The notes beneath the pieces are model-generated. The model made no database searches. It saw only the letters and a program-made list of their open reading frames with translations, and was not told the DNA's origin. From Luscinia megarhynchos (Eukaryota; Chordata; Aves; Passeriformes; Turdidae), in assembly GCA_034336665.1 (NCBI GenBank), contig CM067592.1:55542473-55606472 (forward strand): DNA of 64,000 bases, written 5' to 3'. The position numbers were made by a program, and so were the translations under genes. Of this stretch, positions 47,486 through 60,857 are shown piece after piece. Within the stretch, counting starts at the first letter, position 1; every line of letters begins with the position of its first letter.

Positions 47486-47522
47486 CTCTCTCTCTCTTTG
47501 TTGTTGTTGTTGTTGTTGTTGT
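47486..47522. repeat. (CT)n then (TTG)n microsatellite
   Basis: Six CT units run straight into about eight TTG units. Confidence 0.95.
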
Positions 47523-48853
47523 TTTTATTTTTTGCAAAAACCTGGATTATTCTGCACTGAATTATCCACAGAAATGGAAAAGTAAATTTGATTAAAGATG
47601 ATATTAATGACCTTCTTCAACTACTTACTAGATAGATCATCTTGAAGGCAAAGTCCCTAATAGAGTGAGTCACTATTAGGGCGAATATCTTATGCACACT
47701 TGGGTATGCATAGGATGGGTTCAGATTCTGTTCATGGGCTTTATGGCACTGTGTAATGTCATTTTCATGTAAAGAAACAGACAGTGGTTCATATATAGGG
47801 ATCTGAATGCTTTTGAGATGCTTATGATTGGTAAATTCCTGACCTAATAAATGACATGAAATTGAAAATACAGCTAGTTAGACAGTTATGCTTAATCATA
47901 TGTGAGAAAAAAAATATATTTTCCACACTTACACATATTCAGTTATACTGATTATTTTACACTTTCACAGCTTGCAGCTTTTTCATCATTGAACTATCAC
48001 AGTAGTCCAAATGATAAACTACTCTATAATATGTTTTAAAAGAAGCATGATAGAATGTTTCAACCTGCATGTTCTTTTATATTAAAAAGAAACAACTTTG
48101 AGATAGAACAGAAAAGCAACTGATGCTTATAATTTTCCTCATTTTGCAGAAATTAATAACTTGTTTAAATTAAAAATAATGAACTGAAAGGACTAAATTC
48201 ATGGGATATTTTCGCAAAATATTTTCACTGTTGATTCTAGAAGTCCCAAGTGTCAAATTAAAAGCCCATGTATTCCTAGAAAAGTAAAAAGTTACAGGCT
48301 ATATATAGTTGCATCCTCCTTGTGGAGGTTGAATAAAGAAAAATTTATTCCAAGAGGAATAAATCATCCTCTTTGAGATGTAGATCACAAACTATTTTCT
48401 CTCCCACTGTCTCTCTTTGTACCTGATACTGAACTAATGCACAACACATTCCTAAGGTTCTCATACTTAGCTGCCATGAAGATTTTTATGATGCTAAAAA
48501 AAAAAAAAGAAATTTGACCCTTATATTTATGTGTGTCATTGACTGTTTAGTTTAGTAGAGTTCTAAGTTCAATGTTTTATAGCTTTTTAAGGCTTACCAC
48601 TCAGCTCTCTCCTTGTTTGACTAAGACTTATCTATAGATTGCAGTGGAGTAAAGAGGAATGGTCAAGAAACAAGCCACCCACTCTTATCCATTTAAACAA
48701 GATGTGACTGAAAGCATCAAAAAAGAAAGGAAAAGAGTTTGTGTTTGAAAACAATTAAAGTCTTGAAAACTCTTCTGGCTTGTTGGCAATAACTTAAAAT
48801 CAACTCTTTAGAATATTATAACTCTATAACATTATTATAACACTGTAAGATTC

Positions 48854-48867
48854 TTATAATATTATAA
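48854..48867. repeat. 14-bp AT palindrome TTATAATATTATAA
   Basis: This is a perfect palindrome within a patch (48810-48892) where TTATAA, TATTATAA and ATTATAAC words recur about seven times. It is probably a low-complexity AT patch. Confidence 0.8.
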
Positions 48868-51067
48868 TTTGTTCTGTATTATAAACCAGATACAGGCATG
48901 TTTTTCCAAGAAAAACTGAAGCTTGTTTTTTTAAAGCCAAATATGATTTTTTCTGCCTTGTGAAAAAAGATCCTATGATAGTGCCATTTACTAATAATGT
49001 GTTTGTAATAGTTAACTAACCAATTTTTGTGCGATATTTCCCTCAGGTATCAAAAAGTTTTAAGGGTACAACAAAATACTCAGCAGAAAAGGAAGTATCT
49101 GGAAACATAGCAAACAATGACAGGGCATCAAAATCTATAAAATGACAGACCTCTCCATGGGCATTTGTAGCTGAAACATTGACTGGGTCAGATGTGAAAG
49201 TTTAAGTGGCTGTTTCGATGCCTTTGGGTGTACAGCTACCAAAACCCAAATCTTAAACTTGTAAGTTTATAACTTGGCTCTTCAGAATAAACAATCAGTT
49301 CTGAAGATCATGCAATGCTGAAAATTCAAGCCAGCTATAAATCATCACAAAATGTGGTTGGAAATGAGGATAACAATAGAGTGTGAAAGAAAGATTGTAG
49401 CTATCTCATTTTTATACATATGTCAAAATACTCTGAAATGGATAGTTATAAGCATTTTCCTCTGGAAAAGATGGGTTTACTTTTTCCCCCTCCTCACCTT
49501 CATATTAGTCTTTAGGTCAGTCTAAAAGCTTATGATTGTTTTGCTAGAGCTATTAATTATGTTGACTGCTCTCAGTTTTGTATGTTTAGAGCTCATCAAT
49601 AGAAGAAGAGAGAACAACAATCTTAATTCAGAATATTGGAAATGTCAGAGCAGTATACTACACTTTTACTTTATAAAACATGTGCACACTATAATTTTTG
49701 AAATTTTATTTTAACAAGCAGCAAAACAATAATCTAGTTTGTTAATCAATTAAATAAAAATTTTAAAAAAATGCTACACTCATAATAGTTTTAAATGATA
49801 GCTTTATTATCTACACCTTAAATTAATCCCTTCTGAAAAACTAAGATTTGGAATGAGGGAAAATTCAGTGGAAGATCCAGTTTGCCATGTGCAGAGCTGC
49901 ATTTTTTATCTGAGGTTCACAAATACTTTTTAATTTGCAATATATTCATATAGTTAACAACCATCAAAACCCTATGGCAAAGTGGGAACTGAATGACAGT
50001 AAGATTACAGAAGGAAATTCTGAAATGATTGCCTCTGCGAATGACTCTTCCTACTTAGTTGCAGCAGCCTATTTAAAAATCAGAGCTTTTTAATTTTTCA
50101 GAATTGATTCCCATACTTTTACTATAGATGATTGTTTCTTATGATCTTAATAATTCATGCTCAAATAGGTCAGAGTCCTTTTTAATTATTTATGTTCCTT
50201 AAACTTTATTTCCTTTCCTCCTCACTACCCACAGGTAGTCCAAAATAGTTGCTATATCTCATCTCATTCTGTTCAAACTCAGACAAAGCCCAGTCTGTGA
50301 GGAAGTGATACAGGATTACTGTGTCAGTAATTGTTCATCACCAGCTGACATGAGAAACAGCTGGACTGACAGTGCTGGCAGATGAACTTCCCACTAAAGG
50401 AGCTTTCAGCTAAAAGGGATTAAGGCTCAAGTTAAGCCTCTGACTGCCAGCCTGAGAATAATCTAAGGAAATTTGCTTTCTTTGTGTAAATTTACATGTA
50501 TTTTTTTTCCAAAATAAAATTGTTTTGCTGACTAACAGTCTTCAGTGATATTTTTTGAAAATTATTTGACCAATAGAACTTTTCTCTGGTAGAATCTCTC
50601 AAGGAAAGAGTCTGGCTGTTTACCTGCCATAATAAAAGAGAATCATTGATCTTCATCAGATCACAATGCCAATTATCCTATTATGGTTGGTTTGTCAGTA
50701 TCTGGGGTGAAACTGGCAAAAAACCTTTGGTATCCTTTCATGAAAATAGTTTATTTTATTGTATGAGCTTTCACTACTATGGCTTTACTAGAAAACTTCT
50801 TAAAGGCAAAAGAGCTGTCGGTTTTCTAGTTTTTGCTACTAAACGCATTTTACTCTGACTGAAACAACACAAGTGACTAATTGAATGCAATGACTTAACT
50901 GCAACATACATAAAGTAATAAGGCCCAAAGAATAAAGTTATCACAACATAAGGCAGCAGAGACCTATACAAAATAACATTGTTAAAGTAAAATATATGTA
51001 AAAATAGGATTTGCATTTCTTACGCTCATTAAAATTTAAGAGCTACATTATCATAGTAAGGATGTTC

Positions 51068-51102
51068 ATAGTCTTATCATAGTCTTATCATAGTACATAT
51101 CA
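51068..51102. repeat. 11-bp ATAGTCTTATC tandem repeat
   Basis: Two perfect 11-bp units are followed by a diverged third (ATAGTACATATC). Confidence 0.8.
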
Positions 51103-54100
51103 TAATCTTCATGTTCAGGACCATATACAGAACTTAATCTTTGCAAGATTCGTGTTTTAGGATGAGGTACTTCAACTAGTCATTAAAGTTGAGTGTGAAG
51201 AATTTTATATTTTTAGTGGTGAACCAGGGGTTCATAATTTTGCAATAAATCAGTAAAAGAACTACAAACTTGCTCTGAACCAGAGTTCCTTATCTTTAAC
51301 TTAAATTTCATCAAGCAGCCTGGTGAGCTATGGTATAGGTTGTATTGGTTTCTATCAGACAAAAATGCCTAGAAATTCTAAATTTTTTTTCAGAAAGCAA
51401 GGATAACATATGTATTGGGGAGTACAGGAACAGGAAAAACATCTGACAAAGGCTAAGCACTCTATAAATACACAGTATATACCTGTGTGATAATTTCTTT
51501 TAAAAAATGCGTGCAATCATACTGTTTAGATTAAAACTTGTTAAAATCTTCACTATAAATTGCTTGGAAGACATAAATTTTTTTCAAATTGTGCAAACAG
51601 CACTCAAAATCACTTGATATTTGATATATATGTTTGTGACTGACCAAAATAAAATATGGCAGTGTGTGTGCACTTAGGGCCCAGAGTAACACAGAGAGAA
51701 AATCACATTTATTATAGAAGACATAAAGCTTAAAAAAAGAAGCAATTTCAGGGCATTTTCATACATGAAGGGAGTAATTTTGCTCACAACATGCATCCTA
51801 TAATTTTCATTACCTTAGAAATAACACACTCTGTTTTTTAAAAGTAAATTTTAAGAGTCTGTATACATGGCAGATAGTTATGAATCATCAAACAGAGTTG
51901 GTCTTCAATAAAATTACTGAAAAATTATGCTCCCAAACAAAGAGGATATTGAGTCCCATACAAAAAAGATACAGGTATATAATTATGAACTCAGTTTTCA
52001 ATAATACCATTCTAGTTTAATATTTGTGTATTTTACAGTACGTCTTCCTTACAGTATCAAAAGCAATATTACATGTGCTGAGCAGAGAACTGATTATGTT
52101 GATAAAAAGATAAACCCAGATATAGAACATATGGCACACTCACAAAATCCCCACACTATGAAAATTTTTAGAATGGGTGAATGCAGCAACAGTAGTTAAA
52201 GATAACTTGGAAGAATAAAAGGCAGAAACTATTTCAAAAAGAAAAGAAAGTGAGTGGTACTTTCAATTGCAAGAATAGATCTTTGAACTTGATAGTGAAT
52301 ATGAGAAGAAAATGAATGGGGGCATTCAGAGACAAATGAAAAATTCTCACAGACCCAAAGTGAATAAACAAATTTAAAATAAAATTTTCTCTAGTTTGAG
52401 GACATAGGTATAAAAGAAGAAGAAAGACAAATTAAATTACATTTTAAATCAAATATTTAATTTAGTATCCACTTACTATTTTTGTGTTCTGAATAAGAAC
52501 ATATGATGCAGGTATGGCCAGGGTTTCTGAACTGTTATTAGTATATAAAACTGCAGCAGTAAAGTCCACTATACAACCAAGTATTTGTCCAACTTGTGAG
52601 ACAGCATCCAAAAAGATGAAAATCAATGGTTGAAAGCCATGTGCATCAAGCTAGAGCTGTGTCCCTACTCTCTTTCTACATTGTGCATGAGGTGACCCCA
52701 AAATGTTCAAGCTTCTAAGTGACAGTTTCAAACTTCTCAGCTGAAATCAAAATAAATACTCTCAGGCCAACAGTTGAAAGATGTATTTAAGAAGAGAAAG
52801 AAAAATTTAAAAGAGAAAAAAAAAAAATGAACTCAAAAACATCAGAAGCTTCTAAAGTGAACTGTGAAAGTACACTGAGTAATTTAATTTATGAATATTT
52901 GTCACGACAGAGAGACTGAACAACTCATAATCCCAAAGAATACATTATTTTTCAAGCCACAGCAACCAGCTTAGTTCCAAAATGTGCTCTCCAAGAGCTA
53001 ACACAAACTGAACACAAGATGTATCAGTGCCCATCACATGCTGTGGTCTCAGAGGTTCAGCTATCAAGAAGTCAGCTGCAAAACATGAGAGAGGCAGCAA
53101 TGACAGTATTAGGAAAATTTTTATCTCACAGTCTTTTATCTGATGAATGTAACTTATTCCTTTTCAGTCTTGTAATTTTTCCTGGGTGTTGTTTCGAAAG
53201 AATGTATTTTTAATTTGTACTTCTTTGAGCAGCTTGTTTAAACATGTTTTAGTGAATGGGTGGAGCATGAACTCTTTCTCTTTTGAGATTTTTGCTATTC
53301 ATATATAAATAAATGGCCACCTGATTCATAGCATTCTTTTCCTGTCCACAACAAGGTGGATAAAATGTTTTAAACAAGACTACAATATATACTGAAAAAC
53401 CATTTTTTTCTCCCCTCCCAGACTGCTATTTACAATGAGGAAGATGTCATTCCCACCCTGGAAGAAAGGAGGTAGAATGTACAAGATAAATGAGAAAATA
53501 CATCAGACACTTAGCTGGACAGTGGAAAAAGGTGTCATTCTATGACTCTGTTGCAAGCTTGAAGAATCAATAGGTTGGTATCCATTGCCACAAACTAAAG
53601 GAAGCTAGAAAAATCTGAAGATAAAGCAGAAAAAAAGATGGGAGATAAGTGAAAAGGCAAAAAGGGGAGATAATAAAGTCAGACAGATAACCGCGTTAGG
53701 ACGAATAGAAAAGCACCAATAAATCTATAGAAAAAAAGCATTAAATAATATTGCAGATAATATTAGGACAAGTCATAAGGCAGTCATAAATGTGGGACTT
53801 AGACAAATTTATGAGCAATCAAAATGCAGCAGTCAATATGGCAGATATTAGAAATGAGTACAACAAATAATGAGACAGAAATCAATAAGAAAGAGAAAGG
53901 ATGCAATCTGACAGGTGATAAGGCACTAGGCAAATGAAAACCACTGAAAATTGTTCCAATTTAATGGGATTTTGTCACTTGTCTCATTTATAATTGGCAA
54001 AACCAAATCCTGAATACAGCCCTTTGCCTTCATACTAAGTAGCTCTAAGAGACAGGCAGAGAGTTACCCTGTGAATTGAAAAGCTAAGAGTTATAACAAA

Positions 54101-57100
54101 GAATGAGGTATCTTCAAAGGCTATAGTCTGACACCTTTTATAATTAACTACAGTGTCATTCAATTAGACCAATATAAGGAGGAGGTCCTAGATACAGAAT
54201 GTGACTGGGTGAGACAAGTGACACATTTAAAGAGAAGTAGATAAGATTTATAAAATAATATCTGGTACTTAATTTCAAGATTTTCCACACGACTTTTTTT
54301 TCCTCTTATTATCAGAACAGTCTATACATTGCTCTAAATAAAAGATCTATCACAAATGTTTAAATCCTCAGTTGTTCTCTTCTGTAAATCACTTCTGTCA
54401 CCCTTATGTACATTTAGTTTTTGTTAAAGTCTAGGTACATAGGCAACTGCTGATACCTGCCAGCAAATTGATTTTCTTAGTTAGGAATAATTAGTCCAAT
54501 TCTTATTTGGATTCAAAAAAAGGATAATCCCATGTATGATGAGTATGTGTGTGCACTTTCCCTAATACTAATTTCTCACTGAGGATGTCTACCAGGACTT
54601 TTATAAGCCCTACCTCCCAAGGGAAGATTTGCTGTCACACGGTCACAAATGTGGGCAGAGATGAATGGCAGCACATTGTACCCACTTTACAATCCTCTGC
54701 TTTTTATCAATCAATCTCAAAATAATGGGCTGAATTCCCTATAGATATGGCATGGATATCTTCCCAAATGTTTGAGCAGTTAATAAAATGCTTCATACCT
54801 ATAGAAACAACTGAAGAAACTAACATTAATGACTCTAGTATATTACTGAATGAAAAAAACCTGAAAACCTCTACATTCTTCCATCTGACTGTTTTTTAAG
54901 TGGGTCATATGGCAGAAAGAGCTGGGAATGGGAGGGATATACAAATGCTGAAAATGCCAGCTATAGCGATGGCTAAGCTACACATCCAAGTACTTGAGAG
55001 GAAAAAGAGAAAACAGAATTCAAAATATGCTGTCATTAAGTTTACATATCTTCCTTCACCCTGTCATAAAAAGAACCCTGTTATTCTATCACTTAAAACC
55101 TGTATAGACTGGAGAATACAATGCACTTTAAAAATGGACAAGGAAAATAGATTAAATCACCTCACATGTCTTTGACCTCTCTAGCTCTCATGTCCAGTGA
55201 CTTGTAGGACTTCTTGACTGCTTGAAAATTCTATTGATTTCACACATTCCATAGGTCAAAAGCCCAGGAGTACTAAGGTTCCTTATTTCTCTTTTATCTA
55301 AATCTTCTATCCAGCTGCTCCTGCTGTAACCGTGCTAGTGATGAATTTTGCTCAGGTGACAAACTGCCCTGGGGTTGTTAAAGAAATACTTTAGATAATC
55401 TGTTTTGGGCATTCTAAACTGTGTCTCTGAAGCATCACCTCTTTCCCACAGTTAGGCTCCTTGACCATAATCTCTATTCTTTTTCTTTACTTTGAGCATA
55501 CTACAGAAAACCTCCAGTAAAACCTGAAAAGCTGAGTATTTGAACTTGCCCTTTTTGCAAGTTTCAGAGCTTATGAAGAACACCAAAGTGTTGTTTCTAA
55601 GGATGATTTTTGTCATTGCTAATCTCATTGAACTGCCACACTAAAATGAACTGTAAAAATAAATTATTATTTCTGTTAACCTTTTGTCAATCAGCTTTAC
55701 CATAGTAAACTATTTGAATAAACCAAATTTATTAACTATTTTCATGATTCCACCATCCAAGTAGGTTCTGTTAACACCTGTAACAGTGTCTTTATGAATT
55801 CTCTGTGATTTATTAATAATAAGAACTACATGCTGGAAAGAATTAGACTAACCATCTGTTTTTAATTTGACTTATTTATGTAACAACTGCCATTTGCAAA
55901 CCCCACATTTTCTCCAAGCAAAATACCCTTGATATAGTCTTCAGTGCATCTTCTGCATATTAAGTGCTTTTAGTTATCTGAATAAATAATGTTTTGTTTT
56001 GGTTTATTTCCTTTTGCTAATATGTTTCTCTTTGGAGGAAGAACTGATAGGGAATACATACTGGTTTGTTGATACCCTGTTCATTATTGACACTCTAAAC
56101 AAAGCCCCGTTTCACTACATTCAGGAGAAATTATGTGTAAAAGGGGGCACCCTATTTAGAAATCAGAATCTTTTTTGCCTGTGAGAACTCTACTCAAAGG
56201 TTGCTTTGTTTCATGACTACAGCCCAGGACCTGCTTGTTTGATTTTCTCCTGTGACTCCTACAGGTGTGCACACATCCATTCAGCAATCCCTGTATTGTT
56301 AAATCTGTTACCAGGGAAACACTTTTCCTCATATGGCTTAGGTATCCATTAGCTGTACCAGGTACTTCATCCCTATGGCAATAGCTTCCACTCTTCACCA
56401 CACTAAGGTAGATTTAAATATTCCTCCTACTTAACCTGGTAGAACAATGCTTCCCACAGCTGTCCACTTTAATCATGTCTATGGCTGGCAGCAAGTAATC
56501 TCCTAAAAGCAGAACAATACCAGGCCAGGGAATGCATGGAATAGATGTCTCAAACTGTATTTTGTGTGGCACTTGCTCCAATAATGAAAGAGTCTCTGGT
56601 GTGAAGAGCAGAAACACATAATGATCCAAAAGAGTTTCTAAATAGCATACAAAAGTAAGACAGTGATGATAACTTCATTCATGTGGTTTGTAAGAAAAAA
56701 AAAGTCTAAAATTATTTGATTGGTCACAGAATTTGTGCTTAAACTACTTAAGAGTAAAACTTCATTCAATTATCCACTGAAGAGATTGTGTTAATATCAC
56801 AAAGCAGTGTTAGATCTTGGTGTTTGTATTTGCAGACTAGAAAGTGCTCATGTTTTCACTTTTAAGTTTAGACAAAGTCCACATAGGAACCTAACACATC
56901 AACTTTCAGTACAGTGATAGAATATGAGTAAACCTTCTCTTAGAAAACAAATAATGAAAGAAATAAAACTCAGGTTATTTATCTACATGATTAGTGTGGC
57001 AACTCTAACTTCTATAAGAGCGTTCTTTCTCTGTGCATTTCTAGTCTGTTCAGCAAATGGAATAAGTAATGTATGGTGTATCTTTTCCAAATTTTTCTAA

Positions 57101-58580
57101 GCACTTTGAACATATTATGTCTTACTTTTTTAGAAGTATAGCTCTCAATGGAGCCAGTTCCCAATTAGAAAATGAAAATACAATGTGCTCCATTTCAAAG
57201 TATGTCAGGTGTGTAAATAATATATCTACAATTAACAGGGCCTGTAGAGAGGTAAATTAATTTCTGCATTAGATTTTTAATACACACATTATGTATATTG
57301 AGTGATTTAGCATAATAAAGATATATAACTGCAATGCTGCTATTTCTTTCTTTTCTTCTCCAGCATATTCCTCAAATGACCCAGAAGGTTTTTTCTATAT
57401 TTTTTGTTTCTTTATTTGTCTTTAAATGAGAAGAGAGGGGAAAACAAAAAATTTTATCCTCTGCTGTTCCAAAGAGGCTGTTGCTTTTCAGTCCTTTATA
57501 ATAACAGTCTTCTAAAAGCAGTCATTCCAAGATTTCACTCTTTATTCTACAACAATGTACAACCTGTATTCTACAACATTCCTTTCCTAATGTAGCAATT
57601 AGTGAGTTCTAATCCTAGATGACCTTGAAACTCTGTTTCTTGTACAATGAAAGCCTTAGTCTACTGGTCCTTCTGAATCTGGGTTTCTTCAACAGATCCC
57701 TACCACAACAATTCCTTCTTTATTGTCTTCTTTCAATATTCAGAGACCATCAGCACTTTGAACAGTGAAGCAGGTTTATATTTCTTTGATACGATCTGCA
57801 CTTTTTTTAATCTTCTAAAAGAGATTATATCCTTCTTTATCAGCACCATTATCACCTGAATAATCACCTCAATTCAGTCTCTTTTATGCCAATTTATTTG
57901 TCATTTTACTAATGAACTTCTGGTTTCTTCTCTTTGTTCCAGGTACTTTTTCCAACAGCATATGGACTGTTAGACCAAAGGTATATTAAACAAGTATATG
58001 AATCAAAAGCATATGAAACTTTTGTGAACAGTTCTTCTCAATTCTTGATTAGATTTCATATTGCTGTTGATTTCCACCTATGGCCATATGCATCTGGTTT
58101 GATTCATAGACAATTTTAATTCACACTATTTTTTCCATTCAACACATAACCATGATTTCCTATAGGTAGTCAGTCAACCTGGACAAATTGCCCCATGCAT
58201 TCTGTTTTTAAATCAATTGTGTAAAATGAAATAAATAGGATTTATTTTCCTGTTGTAGTAAAGAATTTTAGTACTGAGATTCAGCTATTTGCTTCAGTGT
58301 AAGTGATTAGACTTAGAGTATGCCACAGTTTGCTTATCACTTTTTGTCTAAGCTGCACACAGAATCAGAATGACAGTTCAGTAAGACCATTGAGCCAAAG
58401 ACTTTAAGAAATAGACTAGTCTCAGTACACTCTACTTTCATATTTGTAGGCTAGTTGTCTAGCCAATAGTTAATTCACAAATATGTTTAAAAGTGAAATG
58501 GAACTTGTATTTTAACTGCAAGTTACTTTTTAACTGGATTTAAGATAATTTACTAGCTTACCTTGTTTTTTCCTTGGTAT

Positions 58581-58730
58581 CATAAATGGCCTTTGTTGTA
58601 AGGGTTCTTAAAGATCATCTGGTTCCAAACCCCCTGCCACGGCACCTTCCAACAGATCATGATGCTCAGAGCCCCATCCATGGTAGCTTTGAGCACTTCC
58701 AGGGAAGGGGCACTCTATCAATCTATTCAG
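58581..58730 (-). mobile_element. CR1 3' UTR fragment, minus strand
   Basis: GTTCTTAAAGATCATCTGGT, CCCCCTGCCACGGCACCTTC, CAGAGCCCCATCCATGGTAG and GAGCACTTCCAGGGAAGGGG follow the order of the reversed CR1 3' UTR. The terminal repeat itself is nearly lost (CATAAATGG). Confidence 0.9.
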
Positions 58731-59603
58731 ACTACTCAAGGTAGATTCGAATTATTCAGGCATAAGAAATGTTTTTGTCTTAGAGCTGTGAGTTAAAGCA
58801 AGCAGACTAGATCAGGAAACTTGATATATCACTATTGCATTGAAAATTTTATCAGCTGTACACAGGAAATCTTTTATTTCAGCTTTTTAATATTTATTTG
58901 AAATTTTATATAAACAAATTAACATTTTGAAATATTGAATACTTAAGCTTAGCTTTGCAAGTACTTTCTTTAATTGTTTACTAATGGAATAAAGTCCTGA
59001 AATGGAAAGGGGTGATCAAGCAATTAGACACAAGTAGCATAGTTTCAAAGTTCAGATACAAATTTGGTTTGGCTTTCAGATAAAGCAATTTAGTTTAAAT
59101 TACTTGTTTCTCTTTGATGTTGTGGAGCTCTATATCTGATAGCTTTTATTTAGAAATAGACTTTTTAAGACTTCACCTTGTGCTATATATTTAAGAATCT
59201 CTTAATTAGGAGTATACATTAACTTTTGTTCATTATCTGAAGAGAAACTGATGTTTCGAAAACATCACTGGTTTAATATTATGGCAACAAAACAAAAAAT
59301 TAAATAAAATGATGCTTTTAATACCTATGAGTACTTTTTTCTATAAAGTCTGAAGCTGTGAATGTCAATAGTAGTTCACAGTAATGCATAACTACTATAG
59401 CACATGTTATTACCTCGGTACAGTTTTGAAGTATATTTTCTTTCAAAATAATCTCTTTAAAGGTGTTTATTTTGGCTTCTAATGTGTCCTGCTACAGGTA
59501 ATGCTTAAAAACCAGCAAAAATATTGTACATTTTCTGAAAAATCCAAATACTGTGTGAATTTTCAGGTGTTTTACAGCTTATTGCAGTGATATCATGAAT
59601 ACT
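58731..59603. other. AT-rich noncoding DNA, no gene seen
   Basis: Nothing is recognisable between two CR1 fragments. Confidence 0.55.
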
Positions 59604-59683
59604 TTAGACTAGACTAGAGTAGAATAGAGTAGGATATTTTAGCTGGAAAGGATCCACAGCATTGATCAGTCCCCATGCCTGAC
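59604..59683 (-). mobile_element. CR1 3' terminus, separated part, minus strand
   Basis: A degraded pentamer tail (TAGACTAGACTAGAGTAGAA) is followed by TTTTAGCTGGAAAGGATCCA and CAGTCCCCATGCCTGAC. This is the same 3' UTR wording as at 6101-6142. The element breaks off at 59683 and resumes at 60505. Confidence 0.75.
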
Positions 59684-60504
59684 ACCAGCAACACCTCCCC
59701 CAGCACCCCTGCTGCCATCCACAACAGGGTTGTCTGAGATGATGCTTCTCCACGAACCCCTAGGGCTCTTTTGTTGCTCCTTGGACATGGTGAGTGTCAG
59801 ACAAGAGGGTCCCAGCAGCATCTCTGTGCTAGGGACCCTGCTGCCACCTGCAGAATCAGGAGAGTGTTGATGACACCCAACAGAGCCATCCCCTTAGGGG
59901 CACTCCCAGAAGCTCACATTCCTCAGGCAGCAATGTCCCTTCCAAAGCCCTCTGTGTCTCCCAACAGCCAAGGCCTCAGGAACTCACTGCACTGCCCCAA
60001 GAGGTGCCTCTCAAAGACAGCTTAAGCTCTCCAGAGGTGGTGGGGACCAGCCAAGATGGTTTTGGCAGTGGACCCAGGCTTGGGGACTCTGATGCACTGG
60101 TGCAACAATTCCCATCTGAAAAATCTCCTCACTCTTGCTGCCTGAGGAGCTGCTGCAACCAAAGTGTTTCTCAGACCATCTGCAGCATCAGAAGTGGAGA
60201 TAAGCCCAATCCTTATGGCAGTCCCAGTGATGCAGGTGGGGTGGTGCAGCAGAGAGCTGCTCTGGAGCCCAGACAGCCCAGACAGCCCAGACAGCTCAGC
60301 AGGGTGTGACACAGTCCCCAGTGCTGCTGCTGCTGCCCAGCTTCTCACCTCACACACTGACCACCCCAGCACTGTCCTTGTCCCAGACCTTCCATCCCCT
60401 GCAGCAGCTGCATCACCTCTGCCTACAGCTCTTGGGGACACAGAGAGTTGCTCTACTCAAGTGAAGGAGGAAAACAAAAGATAAGAAAAAGGCGAGAACC
60501 CAAA
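59684..60504. other. 821-bp GC-rich insert inside a CR1, identity unknown
   Basis: The CR1 wording TGCCTGAC at 59683 should be followed closely by TTCAGGGCTGACC, but that text appears only at 60506. The sequence between is GC-rich (CAGC, CCCAG and CTGCTGC words) and holds a 9-bp repeat in three copies. It ends in a short purine-rich run (GAAGGAGGAAAACAAAAGAT). The longest open frame is 139 codons on the minus strand (60022-60441). I recognise no transposon or gene; a processed pseudogene, a nonautonomous element or a duplicated segment all fit. No clear target-site duplication is visible. Confidence 0.6.
60268..60294. repeat. (CCCAGACAG)3 tandem repeat
   Basis: Three perfect 9-bp units lie inside the GC-rich insert. 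Confidence 0.9.
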
Positions 60505-60857
60505 ATTCAGGGCTGACCAAACTGTTAAGAACACAGTCCAAATGCCTCTTAAACACAGAGAGGCTTGGGGTATCAATCACTTCTCAAGCCAGCCTGTTCC
60601 AGTGCTTCACCACCCTCTCAGCAAAGAGGTGCTTCCAGATGCCCAGTCTGAATCTCCCATGGCACAGCCTTGAGGCATTCCCACGTGCTCTGTCACTAGA
60701 TCCCAGGGAGAAGGAATGAGTACCTCCCTCTCCACATCCCATCTCCTGCACCAGGAAGCTGCAGACAGCGATGCAGTCACCCCCCAATCTCCTTTTTTCC
60801 ACATTAGGCAAGCCCAGAGTCCTCAGCCTCTCCTCATAAAATATGTTTTCCAGCATA
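60505..60857 (-). mobile_element. CR1 LINE 3' part, main piece, minus strand
   Basis: ATTCAGGGCTGACCAAACTG, TCCAAATGCCTCTTAAACAC, GCCTGTTCCAGTGCTTCACC, CACGTGCTCTGTCACTAGAT and GTCCTCAGCCTCTCCTCATA reproduce the reversed CR1 3' UTR and ORF2 end. The minus-strand frame keeps CR1-like residues (LRTLGLPNVEKRRLGGD). The piece belongs with the terminus at 59604-59683. Confidence 0.9.

Larger units (their letters stand above)
46936..58580. other. Long AT-rich noncoding DNA, no gene seen
   Basis: More than 11 kb has no recognised transposon or exon. It includes simple repeats at 47486-47522, 48854-48867 and 51068-51102. Two adjoining minus-strand open stretches (56156-56401 and 56414-56629) give protein-like compositions but match no family I know. 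Confidence 0.55.

Noticed and set aside
60022..60441. 139-codon minus-strand frame in the CR1 insert as a gene
   Set aside because: GC-rich DNA with overlapping frames on the other strand and no recognisable domain; kept only as part of the unidentified insert.
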